Shown here in pieces: positions 25,158 through 33,763 of a DNA stretch of 64,000 nt. Every line of letters starts with the position of its first letter. Position 1 is the first letter of the stretch. The notes below the pieces were generated by a model. That model searched no databases. It saw only the letters and a program-made list of their open reading frames with translations, and had not been told where the DNA came from. The DNA is from Olleya sp. Bg11-27 (GTDB lineage: Bacteria; Bacteroidota; Bacteroidia; Flavobacteriales; Flavobacteriaceae). The stretch spans positions 2,433,001-2,497,000 of the forward strand of contig NZ_CP025117.1 in assembly GCF_002831645.1 (NCBI RefSeq). The letters run 5' to 3'. The translations under genes were made by a program, and so were the position numbers.

Positions 25158-25178
25158 AAAGCTATTTTTAGCTTTTTT
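25158..25178 (+). terminator. Short stem-loop terminator after the Crp/Fnr gene
   Basis: A 7-bp stem AAAGCTA/TAGCTTT with a TTTT loop is followed by TTT. It lies 34 bases past the stop. Confidence 0.6.
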
Positions 25179-25240
25179 ATATATAATTAAAGACTAATCA
25201 TTTAAAAAATGATGACGTCAGATAACCAAATAACTAACAC

Positions 25241-28200
25241 ATGAACAAAAGATTATTTAATTCGTTATTGTCCCTTTTTATCGTAGGTTTTACCTATGCG
25301 CAAGACGAAAAATCGCTACCCACGACACCAATATCCCACTCGTTTTATGCTACAGGTAATTTAGCGACTTCTAATACTAACCAAAGTAATCCTGTTGTTA
25401 CCGCACTTGCTAAAGCATTAGAAAAAGATACAAATGCGACCTTATTACTATTGGGGAATAATGTCTCTAATAAAGGGTTTTTAGATCAAAATACTAGTAA
25501 AGATAATTTAAAGCGCTATGCAAAGGTATTACAACCATTTTCAAAGCGCATGCATTTTATTCCGGGTTTTTCAGATTGGAAATCGGGCTTAAAAGGGCTT
25601 AAAGCACAAGAAGAGTATTTGGAAGACCTTTTTGATAATAAAAATATTTTTCAACCAGAAAAAGGATGTCCTCTAGAAAAAATTGAAATTAATGACAATG
25701 TAGATTTGTTAATTTTAGATTCGCAATGGGCTTTGGAAGATTGGGATAACATTCCGAATATTAATGACCATTGTGATATCAAAAATAAAACAGAATTTTA
25801 TGTTGAAGTCGAACATGAAATTATAAAAAGTCAAGGTAAAACAGTCTTGATAGCTGTTTATCATCCTATTGCGACTTATGGAACATATGGACATTCTTAC
25901 GCGTTTGGTATTGATCCTCAAAATTTAAATAATAAATATTATAAGGAGTATAGTCAACGCTTATTAACTATTGCACAACAATCTACAAATGTCGTTTTTC
26001 TTTCTGGTCACGAACAAAATATGCAGTTTATTGTAGATAAAAAAGTGCCAATAATTATTAGTGGTGCAGGTGGAGAAATTAAGGAGGCTAAAAAAGGTAA
26101 AAAAAGTTTAGGAGCCTTTAATGAAGCTGGATTTACAAAAATAATAACATACAAAAATGGCGCGATGTGGATGGCGTTTTATGGTGAATCTAATGCGTTT
26201 TTATCGCCTTTATTTGTGTCCGAAATCATAAAACCAATTGATGAGGTCGTACTACCAGAATTTAACGAAACAGAAACACCACAATATGTTGATGCTTCTA
26301 TATATAAACCAGAAGAGTTAGACCGTTCTGATTTTTATAAAAAGCTTTGGGGAGAGCACTTTAGAGAAGATTACGCAACAGATATACATATAAAAACAGC
26401 GCTTTTAGATACGTTATATGGTGGCTTGTCTATTATTAGAAAAGGAGGAGGGCACCAAACCAATTCACTACGTTTGGAAACAAAAGATGGACGCGAATTT
26501 GCTATGCGTTCAGCCAAAAAAAGTGCGTTACGCTTTATTCAATATTTTCTGTTTAAAACAGAATACTTAGAGCCAGATGTTGAGGATACTTACTTTATTC
26601 AATTATTACAAGATTACTGGACTACCGCAAACCCTTATGGAAGTTTAACTATTGGTGATTTATCTGATGCCATAGACATTTATCACGCTAATACTAAAAT
26701 GTATTACATCCCAAAACAAAAAGCTTTAAAAAATTATAATGAAGCTTTTGGAGATAAAATTTATTTTATTGAAGAACGTATTACTGATGGCCATAAAGCA
26801 GTCGCTAGTCTAGGAAGTACTAATACCATAGAAAGTACGACCGACCTACTGGATAAGCTACGTAGAAAAGATAAAATAGCGATAAACGAGAGTTTATATA
26901 TCAGAACTCGTTTATTCGATAATATTATTGGTGATTTTGACAGGCATGCAGACCAATGGCGTTGGGCAGTTCAAGAACAAGAGGATGGTACGGATTTGTA
27001 TGAGCCTATTCCTAGAGATCGTGATCAAGCGTATGCTGATTTTGATGGTTTTATGCTGGGGGCTTTAACGGCTTTAAGTCCGCCAATGCGTTTTATGCAA
27101 CGTTATAACGGAACCTATAATTCGACGCGCTGGTTTAATGATGCGGGAGATGATGTTGACTTTGCTGTATTGACTAAACATACACAAGAAGACTGGTTAC
27201 GTGAAGCACGTTTTATAAAAGAAAACTTAACGACTGAAGTTATTGATAACGCTTTTAGTAATTTTCCTAAAGAAATAGATCAAACCAAAGTTGCAAGAAC
27301 AAAAAAGGCCTTATTAGAACGGTTAGCAAAAGTTGAAGAGAATGCTGTTAGTCTATATGAATACCTCCGCTCTGGTGTTATTATAACAGGAACTGATAAA
27401 GATGATCATTTTGTAATCACACGTAAGCCAAACGGCATCACAAATGTTAGTATCTACCGCATTAAAAAAGGGGAGAAAACAGATAAGTATTTAGATGTCG
27501 ATTATGATAAATCAATAACTAACGAATTATGGATTTATGGATTAGATGACAAAGATATTTTTGAAGTGAATGGAGAGAGTAATAAGTACATTAAAATCAA
27601 ATTGATTGGGGGACAAAATAATGATACGTACCGCATCAATAACAAACGGAACCTTCGTGTATTTGATCAGAAATCAAAACCAAATACGTTTGAAACTCCA
27701 GTTTCTAAAACACTTTCTGATGACTATGATTTAAACACGTACTATTTTAAGAAAAACCGTAGAGATGTTAGAAACATCCTGCCTATTATCGCCTCTAATA
27801 CCGACGATGGACTAAGATTTGGTGCGACTTTAAACTACACAAAAAATTCATTACATCGGAATCCTTTTACAGCTAAACATAGTTTAAGTGTGGCTTATGT
27901 TACTAATACCTCTGGTATTGATGTGGATTATTCAGGAGAATTTGCTAATATCTTTGATAAAATTAATCTTGGGATTGAAGGCGGCTATTCATCTTCAAAT
28001 TATACGAATAATTTTTTCGGATTTGGAAATGAAACACCAAATTTTGACGATGACTTAGATTTAAATTTTAATAGAGTACGATTACAAACCTTAGCATTAG
28101 CACCATCATTAATTTATAGAGGCTATTATGGAAGTGTTGTAAAATTAGGAGTGAGTTATGAGGGGATTGAAGCAGAAAAAACACCGGAAAGATTTATAGC

Positions 28201-28801
28201 CGTGAGTGGTGTTAATCCTAACGTGTTTGAAGGTCAAGATTTTTTTGGAATAGAATCCTCTTACGAGTATAAGAATTTTGATAACCCTGCAATGCCTAAA
28301 CTAGGCATAGGATTTAAAGTAACTGCAGGGTATAAAGCTAATTTTGATGAAGACAGAGGTTTTTCATACATCATACCAGAACTTAGATTGACAAAAAAAA
28401 TTGACCAACGTGGAATTTTAGTATACGCGACAAAATTGAAGGCACATTTTAATTTAAGTGACCAGTTCGAGTTTCACCAAGCAGCGTCTATTGGAGATGG
28501 TGATGGGTTAAGAGGGTTTAGACAGGAACGTTTTAGTGGTAAAAGCGCCTTTTACCATAATTCGGATATAAGACTATCTTTAGGTAAAATACGTAATGCT
28601 TTTATACCAGTTTCTTATGGGCTTTATGGTGGGTTTGACTATGGACGTGTCTGGGTAGAAAATGATAACTCTAATGAATGGCATACGTCACCAGGTGGTG
28701 GTGTGTTTTTTAACATCGCAGGATTTACAACCGCTAACTTCGGCTATTTTAGTTCGGACGAAGGTGGACGATTAAATATATTACTAAGTCTAGCATTTTA
28801 A
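25241..28801 (+). CDS. Metallophosphatase-like plus outer-membrane beta-barrel protein (1186 aa)
   Basis: After a signal peptide (MNKRLFNSLLSLFIVGFTYAQ), residues 30-330 resemble a calcineurin-like phosphoesterase (SGHEQNMQF retains the GHE/H block). The usual first metal motif DxH is replaced by ATGNLATS. The middle (about 350-850) is a large domain of unknown role with a kinase-like glycine/asp pattern (IIGDFDRHADQWRWA, PIPRDRDQAY). The last about 330 residues are aromatic strands ending in LNILLSLAF, an outer-membrane beta-barrel of the bacterial surface antigen type with a C-terminal Phe. It should sit in the outer membrane with the N-terminal domains in the periplasm. It starts a run of four close genes (spacers 15, 6 and 9 bases). 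Confidence 0.75.
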   Translation: MNKRLFNSLLSLFIVGFTYAQDEKSLPTTPISHSFYATGNLATSNTNQSNPVVTALAKALEKDTNATLLLLGNNVSNKGFLDQNTSKDNLKRYAKVLQPFSKRMHFIPGFSDWKSGLKGLKAQEEYLEDLFDNKNIFQPEKGCPLEKIEINDNVDLLILDSQWALEDWDNIPNINDHCDIKNKTEFYVEVEHEIIKSQGKTVLIAVYHPIATYGTYGHSYAFGIDPQNLNNKYYKEYSQRLLTIAQQSTNVVFLSGHEQNMQFIVDKKVPIIISGAGGEIKEAKKGKKSLGAFNEAGFTKIITYKNGAMWMAFYGESNAFLSPLFVSEIIKPIDEVVLPEFNETETPQYVDASIYKPEELDRSDFYKKLWGEHFREDYATDIHIKTALLDTLYGGLSIIRKGGGHQTNSLRLETKDGREFAMRSAKKSALRFIQYFLFKTEYLEPDVEDTYFIQLLQDYWTTANPYGSLTIGDLSDAIDIYHANTKMYYIPKQKALKNYNEAFGDKIYFIEERITDGHKAVASLGSTNTIESTTDLLDKLRRKDKIAINESLYIRTRLFDNIIGDFDRHADQWRWAVQEQEDGTDLYEPIPRDRDQAYADFDGFMLGALTALSPPMRFMQRYNGTYNSTRWFNDAGDDVDFAVLTKHTQEDWLREARFIKENLTTEVIDNAFSNFPKEIDQTKVARTKKALLERLAKVEENAVSLYEYLRSGVIITGTDKDDHFVITRKPNGITNVSIYRIKKGEKTDKYLDVDYDKSITNELWIYGLDDKDIFEVNGESNKYIKIKLIGGQNNDTYRINNKRNLRVFDQKSKPNTFETPVSKTLSDDYDLNTYYFKKNRRDVRNILPIIASNTDDGLRFGATLNYTKNSLHRNPFTAKHSLSVAYVTNTSGIDVDYSGEFANIFDKINLGIEGGYSSSNYTNNFFGFGNETPNFDDDLDLNFNRVRLQTLALAPSLIYRGYYGSVVKLGVSYEGIEAEKTPERFIAVSGVNPNVFEGQDFFGIESSYEYKNFDNPAMPKLGIGFKVTAGYKANFDEDRGFSYIIPELRLTKKIDQRGILVYATKLKAHFNLSDQFEFHQAASIGDGDGLRGFRQERFSGKSAFYHNSDIRLSLGKIRNAFIPVSYGLYGGFDYGRVWVENDNSNEWHTSPGGGVFFNIAGFTTANFGYFSSDEGGRLNILLSLAF

Positions 28802-28816
28802 TTTAAAACTAACCCT

Positions 28817-30427
28817 ATGAAAAAACCAATCCAAGTATTTAAAGTCAGTGAATTAAAAAATAAGGAACCAGAACATGCCTTAGTTAATGGGTTAGATTTG
28901 GTAATCGTTAAATTTGATGATGATATTTCAGTCCTTTATGGACGTTGTTTACACCGTGGGGCATTAATGTCTGATGGACATATTGATGGTCATAACTTAA
29001 TTTGTGGGGTTCACGGATGGGATTATCGCGTAGATTCTGGAGTTTCGGAATATAATAATAAAGAAGTGTTGCATAAATTCTCAACCAAAATAGACGGCGA
29101 TGATTTATATGTTGATGCCTTCGAAATAGACGCCTATTTAGTTAATAACCCACAACCTTTTAATCGTGATGCTTATTTGGGTGCTTATGCGGATACACAT
29201 CCAGAAGAGACTGAACCATACACTGGTTATATTAAAGAATTAGCACAAAATGGCTTAAAAAACATCGGGCATCATGGATTTTCGGCATCCATGGGTGTGG
29301 ATAGAAACACCTTGCCAAAATGGAATGATATTCAGTTTTTGCCAGCGCAATTAGCCACAAGACCATTGTTAGATGAGGACACAGTAGCGACTAAGGTTAC
29401 TATTGGTCCAAAAGCCAAAAAACCTTTGCATTTAGAGATTCCTTTATTTGTAAGTGATATGAGTTTTGGAGCGTTATCTCGAGAAGCTAAAATAGCATTA
29501 TCAAAAGGCGCAGAGTTAGCAGGAACCGGAATTTGTTCTGGAGAAGGTGGTATGTTGCCACAAGAACAAGCTAATAATAGTAAATATTTTTACGAGTTGG
29601 CTTCAGCTCAATTTGGGTTTTCATGGGATAAATTAGATCATGTACAAGCCTTTCATTTTAAAGGAGGCCAAGGAGCTAAAACAGGAACAGGAGGCCATTT
29701 ACCAGGCAGTAAAGTTAGTAAAGAAATTGCTGAGGTTAGAGGTGTAAAAGAAGGAGAGACTGCCATTTCACCTGCTGCGAATCCTAATTTTCATAGTGTT
29801 CAGGATTTTAAAGCGTTTGCAGATAAAGTACGTCAACGTACAGGAGGGATTCCTATAGGATTTAAAATTGCTGCGAGTCATATTGAAAAAGACATCCAGT
29901 TTGCATTAGATGTGGGTGTGGATTATATTATTCTTGACGGTCGTGGTGGTGGTACGGGTTCTGCACCAACCATATTAAGAGATCATATAAATGTACCAAC
30001 CATACCCGCAATAGCTAGAGCTAGAAAATATTTAGATCGTGTAGGTGCTACGGAGGTTACGTTGGTCGCTACAGGAGGCTTGCGTGTGGCAGAAGATTTT
30101 GCAAAAGCAATGATGCTAGGTGCCGATGCAATTGCGGTCTCTAATTCGGCATTACAAGCTATTGGTTGTTTAGGCATGCGTGCTTGTGGTACAAATAATT
30201 GTCCCGTAGGTATTGCAACTCAAAAAGAATCGTTGCGTAGTCGCTTGATTATAGAGTCTTCGGCTAAACAATTATATAACTATTTTGATGCGACCAATGA
30301 TTTAATTAAAGTCATTGCAAGAGCTTGTGGTTATGATGACGTGACTAAATTTAATAAAGAAGATCTATCAACCTTTGATTATGACATGCACAGACTAACA
30401 GGAATTAATTACGCAGGAATACAATAA
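28817..30427 (+). CDS. Rieske [2Fe-2S] domain fused to FMN glutamate-synthase-type domain (536 aa)
   Basis: The N-terminal 110 residues are a Rieske ferredoxin with both ligand pairs: C44-x-H46 (RCLHRG) and C63-x2-H66 (CGVHGW). The rest is the FMN-binding TIM barrel of the GltB/archaeal GltS type, with GEGGMLPQE, the QGAKTGTGGHLPG loop and the CGTNNCPVGIATQ cluster. The amidotransferase domain of glutamate synthase is absent. The reaction is therefore probably an FMN-dependent oxidoreduction fed by the Rieske centre rather than glutamate formation; the substrate is unknown. It sits 15 bases after the barrel protein gene and 6 bases before the next gene. Confidence 0.85.
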   Translation: MKKPIQVFKVSELKNKEPEHALVNGLDLVIVKFDDDISVLYGRCLHRGALMSDGHIDGHNLICGVHGWDYRVDSGVSEYNNKEVLHKFSTKIDGDDLYVDAFEIDAYLVNNPQPFNRDAYLGAYADTHPEETEPYTGYIKELAQNGLKNIGHHGFSASMGVDRNTLPKWNDIQFLPAQLATRPLLDEDTVATKVTIGPKAKKPLHLEIPLFVSDMSFGALSREAKIALSKGAELAGTGICSGEGGMLPQEQANNSKYFYELASAQFGFSWDKLDHVQAFHFKGGQGAKTGTGGHLPGSKVSKEIAEVRGVKEGETAISPAANPNFHSVQDFKAFADKVRQRTGGIPIGFKIAASHIEKDIQFALDVGVDYIILDGRGGGTGSAPTILRDHINVPTIPAIARARKYLDRVGATEVTLVATGGLRVAEDFAKAMMLGADAIAVSNSALQAIGCLGMRACGTNNCPVGIATQKESLRSRLIIESSAKQLYNYFDATNDLIKVIARACGYDDVTKFNKEDLSTFDYDMHRLTGINYAGIQ

Positions 30428-30433
30428 CATATT

Positions 30434-31177
30434 ATGGAAAAACAAATGCATTTAGCAGCACAATATTTAGCTGCAGCAGGAATTAGTTTTCTTGAAAAGA
30501 AAGACGACGATAGTCACACAAATTTAGGATTTAGTATAACAGACCACTGTTTATATACGCACGCACTTTCTGAAAACGAAGACGTATTGGGTTTAGATTA
30601 CAAAAATTTTGCTCTAGTATGGACCTCTAAAGCAGGGACGACAAGTTTTAATTTGGATGGCGCGACGCACAGTACAATTTTGCAATGGCTTTCAAACACT
30701 GCAAAAAGTAATCTTAATAAATTGTATAGCTATAAGTTTCACTATGACTTACCTTATACTATAGACGCGACTTACACTTTTAAGTTATCTGATGTTGATA
30801 GACTTAAAACTTTGACAGTACAACGTGTATTGGCGGAGGAAGTCATTGAAAAAATAAAAGAGACATACCACTTAAATACGCCATGTAGAGTTTGGCCGCA
30901 TCATTTTGATACAGGTATTTATACAGCGTTTCCAGATAGTGATATCACCATTGGATTGGGCTTAGCGATTCCTGACAGTGTCTCAAAGATATTCTATTTT
31001 TATATTTCTGGTTATAAAAATGGGAAAGCAATAGCTACTTCTGATTTACCAAAATTAGAGATAGGCGAGTGGAAATCGGACGGGTTTACTGGTGCTATTT
31101 TAGAATTAGCCGAGACAACAGAAGCTGAAGGTGTTTCTTTTTTTAAGGAAGCTATTAGCCAATTACAAACAAAATAA
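30434..31177 (+). CDS. Hypothetical protein with WPHHFD motif (247 aa)
   Basis: I do not recognise the exact family. The segment RVWPHHFDTGIYTAFPD resembles the signature of DUF5996-like proteins, and a following run (ITIGLGLAIPDSVSKIFYFYISGY) is strand-like. There is no signal peptide, so it is probably cytoplasmic. It starts 6 bases after the Rieske-GltS gene and is certainly co-transcribed with it. That makes it a candidate accessory or substrate-binding partner. Confidence 0.65.
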   Translation: MEKQMHLAAQYLAAAGISFLEKKDDDSHTNLGFSITDHCLYTHALSENEDVLGLDYKNFALVWTSKAGTTSFNLDGATHSTILQWLSNTAKSNLNKLYSYKFHYDLPYTIDATYTFKLSDVDRLKTLTVQRVLAEEVIEKIKETYHLNTPCRVWPHHFDTGIYTAFPDSDITIGLGLAIPDSVSKIFYFYISGYKNGKAIATSDLPKLEIGEWKSDGFTGAILELAETTEAEGVSFFKEAISQLQTK

Positions 31178-31186
31178 ACAAATAAG

Positions 31187-31612
31187 ATGAATAATAAATT
31201 TTTAAAAAGTATTGTAGCCGGAATTATAGCAACGATTGCCATGACAGTACTAATGGTAATCTCTGGAACATTAGGAATGCCAAAAATGGAACCGCCACAT
31301 ATGTTAGCGACAACTTTAGGAGCTCCCGTAATTGTTGGATGGATGATGCATTTTATGATAGGGATTTCGTTTGCCTTAATTTATACGTATGTTGTTAGTG
31401 GTTGGTTTGTAAAGATTAATTCTGTTATACTAAAAGGTGTTGTTTTTGGTGTCATAGCAGCTGTTATGGCAAAAGTAAGTATGACAATTATGGGTAAGAT
31501 GTTTGATACAATGCCTACGCCTTCGGGTAATATGGCTTTAGTATTAATGGGCTTAGTTATGGGGCATATTTTATTTGGTATTGTTGTCGTGTGGTTTATA
31601 CACCGTAAATAG
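31187..31612 (+). CDS. Small inner-membrane protein, DUF6789-like (141 aa)
   Basis: The protein has four predicted membrane helices: SIVAGIIATIAMTVLMVISG, a second starting VIVGWMMHFMIGISFAL, a third around VILKGVVFGVIAAVMA, and the last MALVLMGLVMGHILFGIVVV. A Met/Pro-rich loop (LGMPKMEPPHML) follows the first helix, as in DUF6789 proteins. Function is unknown. It is the last gene of the four-gene run starting at 25241. Confidence 0.7.
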   Translation: MNNKFLKSIVAGIIATIAMTVLMVISGTLGMPKMEPPHMLATTLGAPVIVGWMMHFMIGISFALIYTYVVSGWFVKINSVILKGVVFGVIAAVMAKVSMTIMGKMFDTMPTPSGNMALVLMGLVMGHILFGIVVVWFIHRK

Positions 31613-31720
31613 TAGTGTAAATAACCTTATTTAATTACTATTCTATAAAGTGAATAGCGTAATGATGTGTCATCAGGATAAGAGGTATAGTATTGTAAAT
31701 TGTATTTGTAAAGGATTAAT

Positions 31721-32347
31721 ATGAGCAGTAAAAAAACAGGAAAAGCAGAAGATAACTATTTAATGGACGAGTTAAAGATCGATAGGGATACCCTTAAATC
31801 TTTAAAGAAAAAACTAGCCAAAATTGAACCAAGGTCGGAGCGTGGGGTCGAAACGTTGTTTCGTTTATTATCCAAAAATCAGTATACTTTAAATACGATG
31901 ATAGATAGAAAATCTAACATTCTTATTTCAATCAATGCATTAATATTGTCATTAATCATTGGGACCGTTATGAGTCAGTTAGAAGCAGATCCACACCTTA
32001 TTTTTCCTGTGGTAATGATTTTGATGACCAATTTGATCTCTATAACATACGCAATATTTGCAACACGTCCAGAACTAGTACATGGCGATAAAGGTGCACG
32101 GAATCTTATGTTTTATGGTAATTTTCAAGATATGGAGGAAACTGAATATGTGGATAGTATTACGGAGTTAATGAATCAAGGGGATGAATTGTATAAAACC
32201 ATTGCAAAAGACACCTTTTATCTAGGGAAAACGATTGATAGAAAATTTAAACTCTTGCGTAAATCCTTTAATGTATTTTTAGTGGGGATTATTTTATCTG
32301 TTATGGGCTTTATAGGCTGTCACGTCTTTTTTGGTGGGCTGATGTAA
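31721..32347 (+). CDS. DUF5706 / Pycsar-effector-like membrane protein (208 aa), orphan
   Basis: A charged N-terminus is followed by a helical segment (RSERGVETLFRLLSKNQYTL) and the DRKSNILISINALILSLIIG motif typical of DUF5706. Further membrane helices follow near residues 88-110 and 185-205. DUF5706 proteins act as the PycTM effector in Pycsar anti-phage systems, where a pyrimidine cyclase makes the signal. Many Bacteroidota also carry DUF5706 genes without a cyclase. No cyclase or HD-domain gene is adjacent here, so a defence role is not supported by context. A partial copy of its 3' end lies downstream (about 32490-32670), evidence of an old tandem duplication. Confidence 0.65.
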   Translation: MSSKKTGKAEDNYLMDELKIDRDTLKSLKKKLAKIEPRSERGVETLFRLLSKNQYTLNTMIDRKSNILISINALILSLIIGTVMSQLEADPHLIFPVVMILMTNLISITYAIFATRPELVHGDKGARNLMFYGNFQDMEETEYVDSITELMNQGDELYKTIAKDTFYLGKTIDRKFKLLRKSFNVFLVGIILSVMGFIGCHVFFGGLM

Positions 32348-32398
32348 TGTAGCATTGGATAGTGTAACAGTGTGATAATAATAGTTGATATTATAAAT

Positions 32399-32432
32399 AA
32401 AAAAGCCTTGCATGAACATGTAAGGCTTTTTG
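32399..32432 (+). terminator. Stem-loop terminator after the DUF5706 gene
   Basis: AAAAAGCCTTGCAT pairs with ATGTAAGGCTTTTT (one G-T pair) around a GAAC loop and ends in T. It is nearly the same as the terminator beside tRNA-Ser at 32745-32776, from which it differs by a few bases. Confidence 0.85.
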
Positions 32433-32700
32433 CTTAGCGTAAAGGATTTGAATTTCTGTGGTTAATTTTAAATTCTAATAATAAACCTTGTAATGCGTTT
32501 TTAGTGGGCATTATGTTATCTGATAGAAAGATTAGCTTTGGCGTGTGTGTTGTAACGTTACATCATTGTTATAGCTTTATCATTTTATTTTTCTTGCATT
32601 ACAAATGCTAAACACAATTAAGACACGCTTTGAAAAAGCGCGCCAGAGTGCATTTATAGGCTGTCACGGATGTGTTTTGTAAAGCCTTATACTGTTGAAG
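32433..32700 (+). repeat. Decayed tandem-duplication remnant: tRNA-Ser 3' relic and DUF5706 3' relic
   Basis: Bases 32431-32461 (GCTTAGCGTAAAGGATTTGA...) align with the antisense 3' end of the intact tRNA-Ser (GCGGAGAGTAAGGGATTCGA...), next to a matching terminator. Bases about 32493-32530 align with the 3' part of the DUF5706 gene (ATGCGTTTTTAGTGGGCATT against ATGTATTTTTAGTGGGGATT). Bases 32653-32669 (TTTATAGGCTGTCAC) match the gene at 32309-32323. Between the last two lies about 125 bases of insert, including a TTAAGACACGCTTTG...AAAAGCGCGCC hairpin like those of the island repeats at 47-57 kb. No gene is present. Confidence 0.7.
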
Positions 32701-32744
32701 GCGCTTATAAAACAGCACTAATAAACACGAAAGTATTATAAATG

Positions 32745-32776
32745 AAAAAGCCTTACATAAAAATGTAAGGCTTTTT
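32745..32776 (-). terminator. Terminator of tRNA-Ser
   Basis: A 14-bp perfect stem (AAAAAGCCTTACAT / ATGTAAGGCTTTTT) with an AAAA loop follows the tRNA on the minus strand with only one base between. Confidence 0.85.
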
Positions 32777-32777
32777 G

Positions 32778-32862
32778 CGGAGAGTAAGGGATTCGAACCC
32801 CTGGAGGTGTGACCCTCAACAGTTTTCAAGACTGCCGCATTCGACCACTCTGCCAACTCTCC
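32778..32862 (-). tRNA. tRNA-Ser, anticodon UGA
   Basis: On the minus strand the acceptor stem GGAGAGT pairs with ACTCTCC and is followed by discriminator G. The D-loop has GGCAGAGTGGTCGAATGC and the anticodon loop is CTTGAAA with anticodon TGA. There is a long variable arm (class II) and the T-loop GGTTCGAATCC. The CCA end is not encoded. The 85-base length fits serine tRNAs. Confidence 0.97.
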
Positions 32863-33039
32863 AAAGTGTCTCATTAAGTATTCCCTAATTGCGAGTGCAA
32901 ATATAGAAAGCTTTTTAGTTCTATTCAAATAAAAAACACACTTTTTTTAAAAAACTTTTAGTTGCTTCCCTTATTGTCTTAGTAATCAATTTATAACATA
33001 AAATTATAGTGCATTTAGTTTTCTTAAAGGTGTAATCTT

Positions 33040-33047
33040 TATTTTTG
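33040..33047 (+). promoter_or_regulatory. -7 box of the nitroreductase gene
   Basis: TATTTTTG matches TAnnTTTG exactly and lies 14 bases before the ATG at 33062. No convincing -33 TTTG is seen at the expected distance, so the assignment is tentative. Confidence 0.4.
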
Positions 33048-33061
33048 AACAAAATAAAACT

Positions 33062-33691
33062 ATGAATATAATAGAGCAGCTTAATTGGCGATACGCCACA
33101 AAAAGCTTCGATTCCGAAAAAAGCATTCCAGAAAAAGATATAGACGTGTTAACGGAAGCCTTTAATTTAACAGCAACTTCTTACGGTTTGCAGCCAATAA
33201 AGCTTCTTATCATAAAAAATAAAGACCTACAATCGGCGTTAGTTCCGTTTTCATATAATCAAAAACAAGTAGGGGAAGCGTCTCATCTTTTAGTCTTTTG
33301 TATCGAATCACAAATAGATACACCTTTTGTTTCTAATTATTTTGATCGTGTCAAAGCCATACGAAATACACCGGATGATATTCTAAATCCTTTTAAAACC
33401 TTTTTGATTGAAGATTTTAAAACAAAAACACAAGCAGAAAAAGAAGCATGGGCAGCAAAGCAAGTCTATTTAGCCATGGGGAATTTAATGACGGTTTGTG
33501 CGATGTTAAAAATAGACGCCTGTCCAATGGAAGGTTTTAGTCCTTCCGATTACGATCGTCTTCTAGAATTAGAAGCGTTACAATTAAAATCGGTACTAGT
33601 GATGCCTATAGGTTATAGAGCAGAAGATGATTTTATGGCAGCATTAGATAAGGTCAGAAGACCTATTGAAGAAAGTGTGATTAGGAGGTAA
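33062..33691 (+). CDS. Nitroreductase-family NAD(P)H:FMN oxidoreductase (209 aa)
   Basis: The N-terminus (NWRYATKSFD) is the FMN-phosphate-binding R-x-x-x-K signature of the nitroreductase fold. Further hallmarks are the SYGLQPIKLLII strand-loop and the C-terminal MPIGYRAEDD. Length is normal for the NfsB/YfkO group. Such homodimeric enzymes reduce nitro compounds, quinones or enones with NAD(P)H. No signal peptide is present, so it is cytoplasmic. The next gene follows after about 70 bases and may be co-transcribed. The natural substrate cannot be told from sequence. Confidence 0.85.
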   Translation: MNIIEQLNWRYATKSFDSEKSIPEKDIDVLTEAFNLTATSYGLQPIKLLIIKNKDLQSALVPFSYNQKQVGEASHLLVFCIESQIDTPFVSNYFDRVKAIRNTPDDILNPFKTFLIEDFKTKTQAEKEAWAAKQVYLAMGNLMTVCAMLKIDACPMEGFSPSDYDRLLELEALQLKSVLVMPIGYRAEDDFMAALDKVRRPIEESVIRR

Positions 33692-33763
33692 GACATTAAA
33701 GTGGCAAGATTATTGTTATTTCATAAAAAAGAATACTTTTGTATTGCCTTAAAACGTTTGAAA

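Noticed and set aside
31721-32347. Complete Pycsar system
   Set aside because: Only the effector-like gene is present, with no cyclase.
32608-32928. 106-aa minus-strand ORF
   Set aside because: It reads straight through tRNA-Ser; GELAEWSNAAVLKTVEGHTS is the usual false translation of this tRNA.
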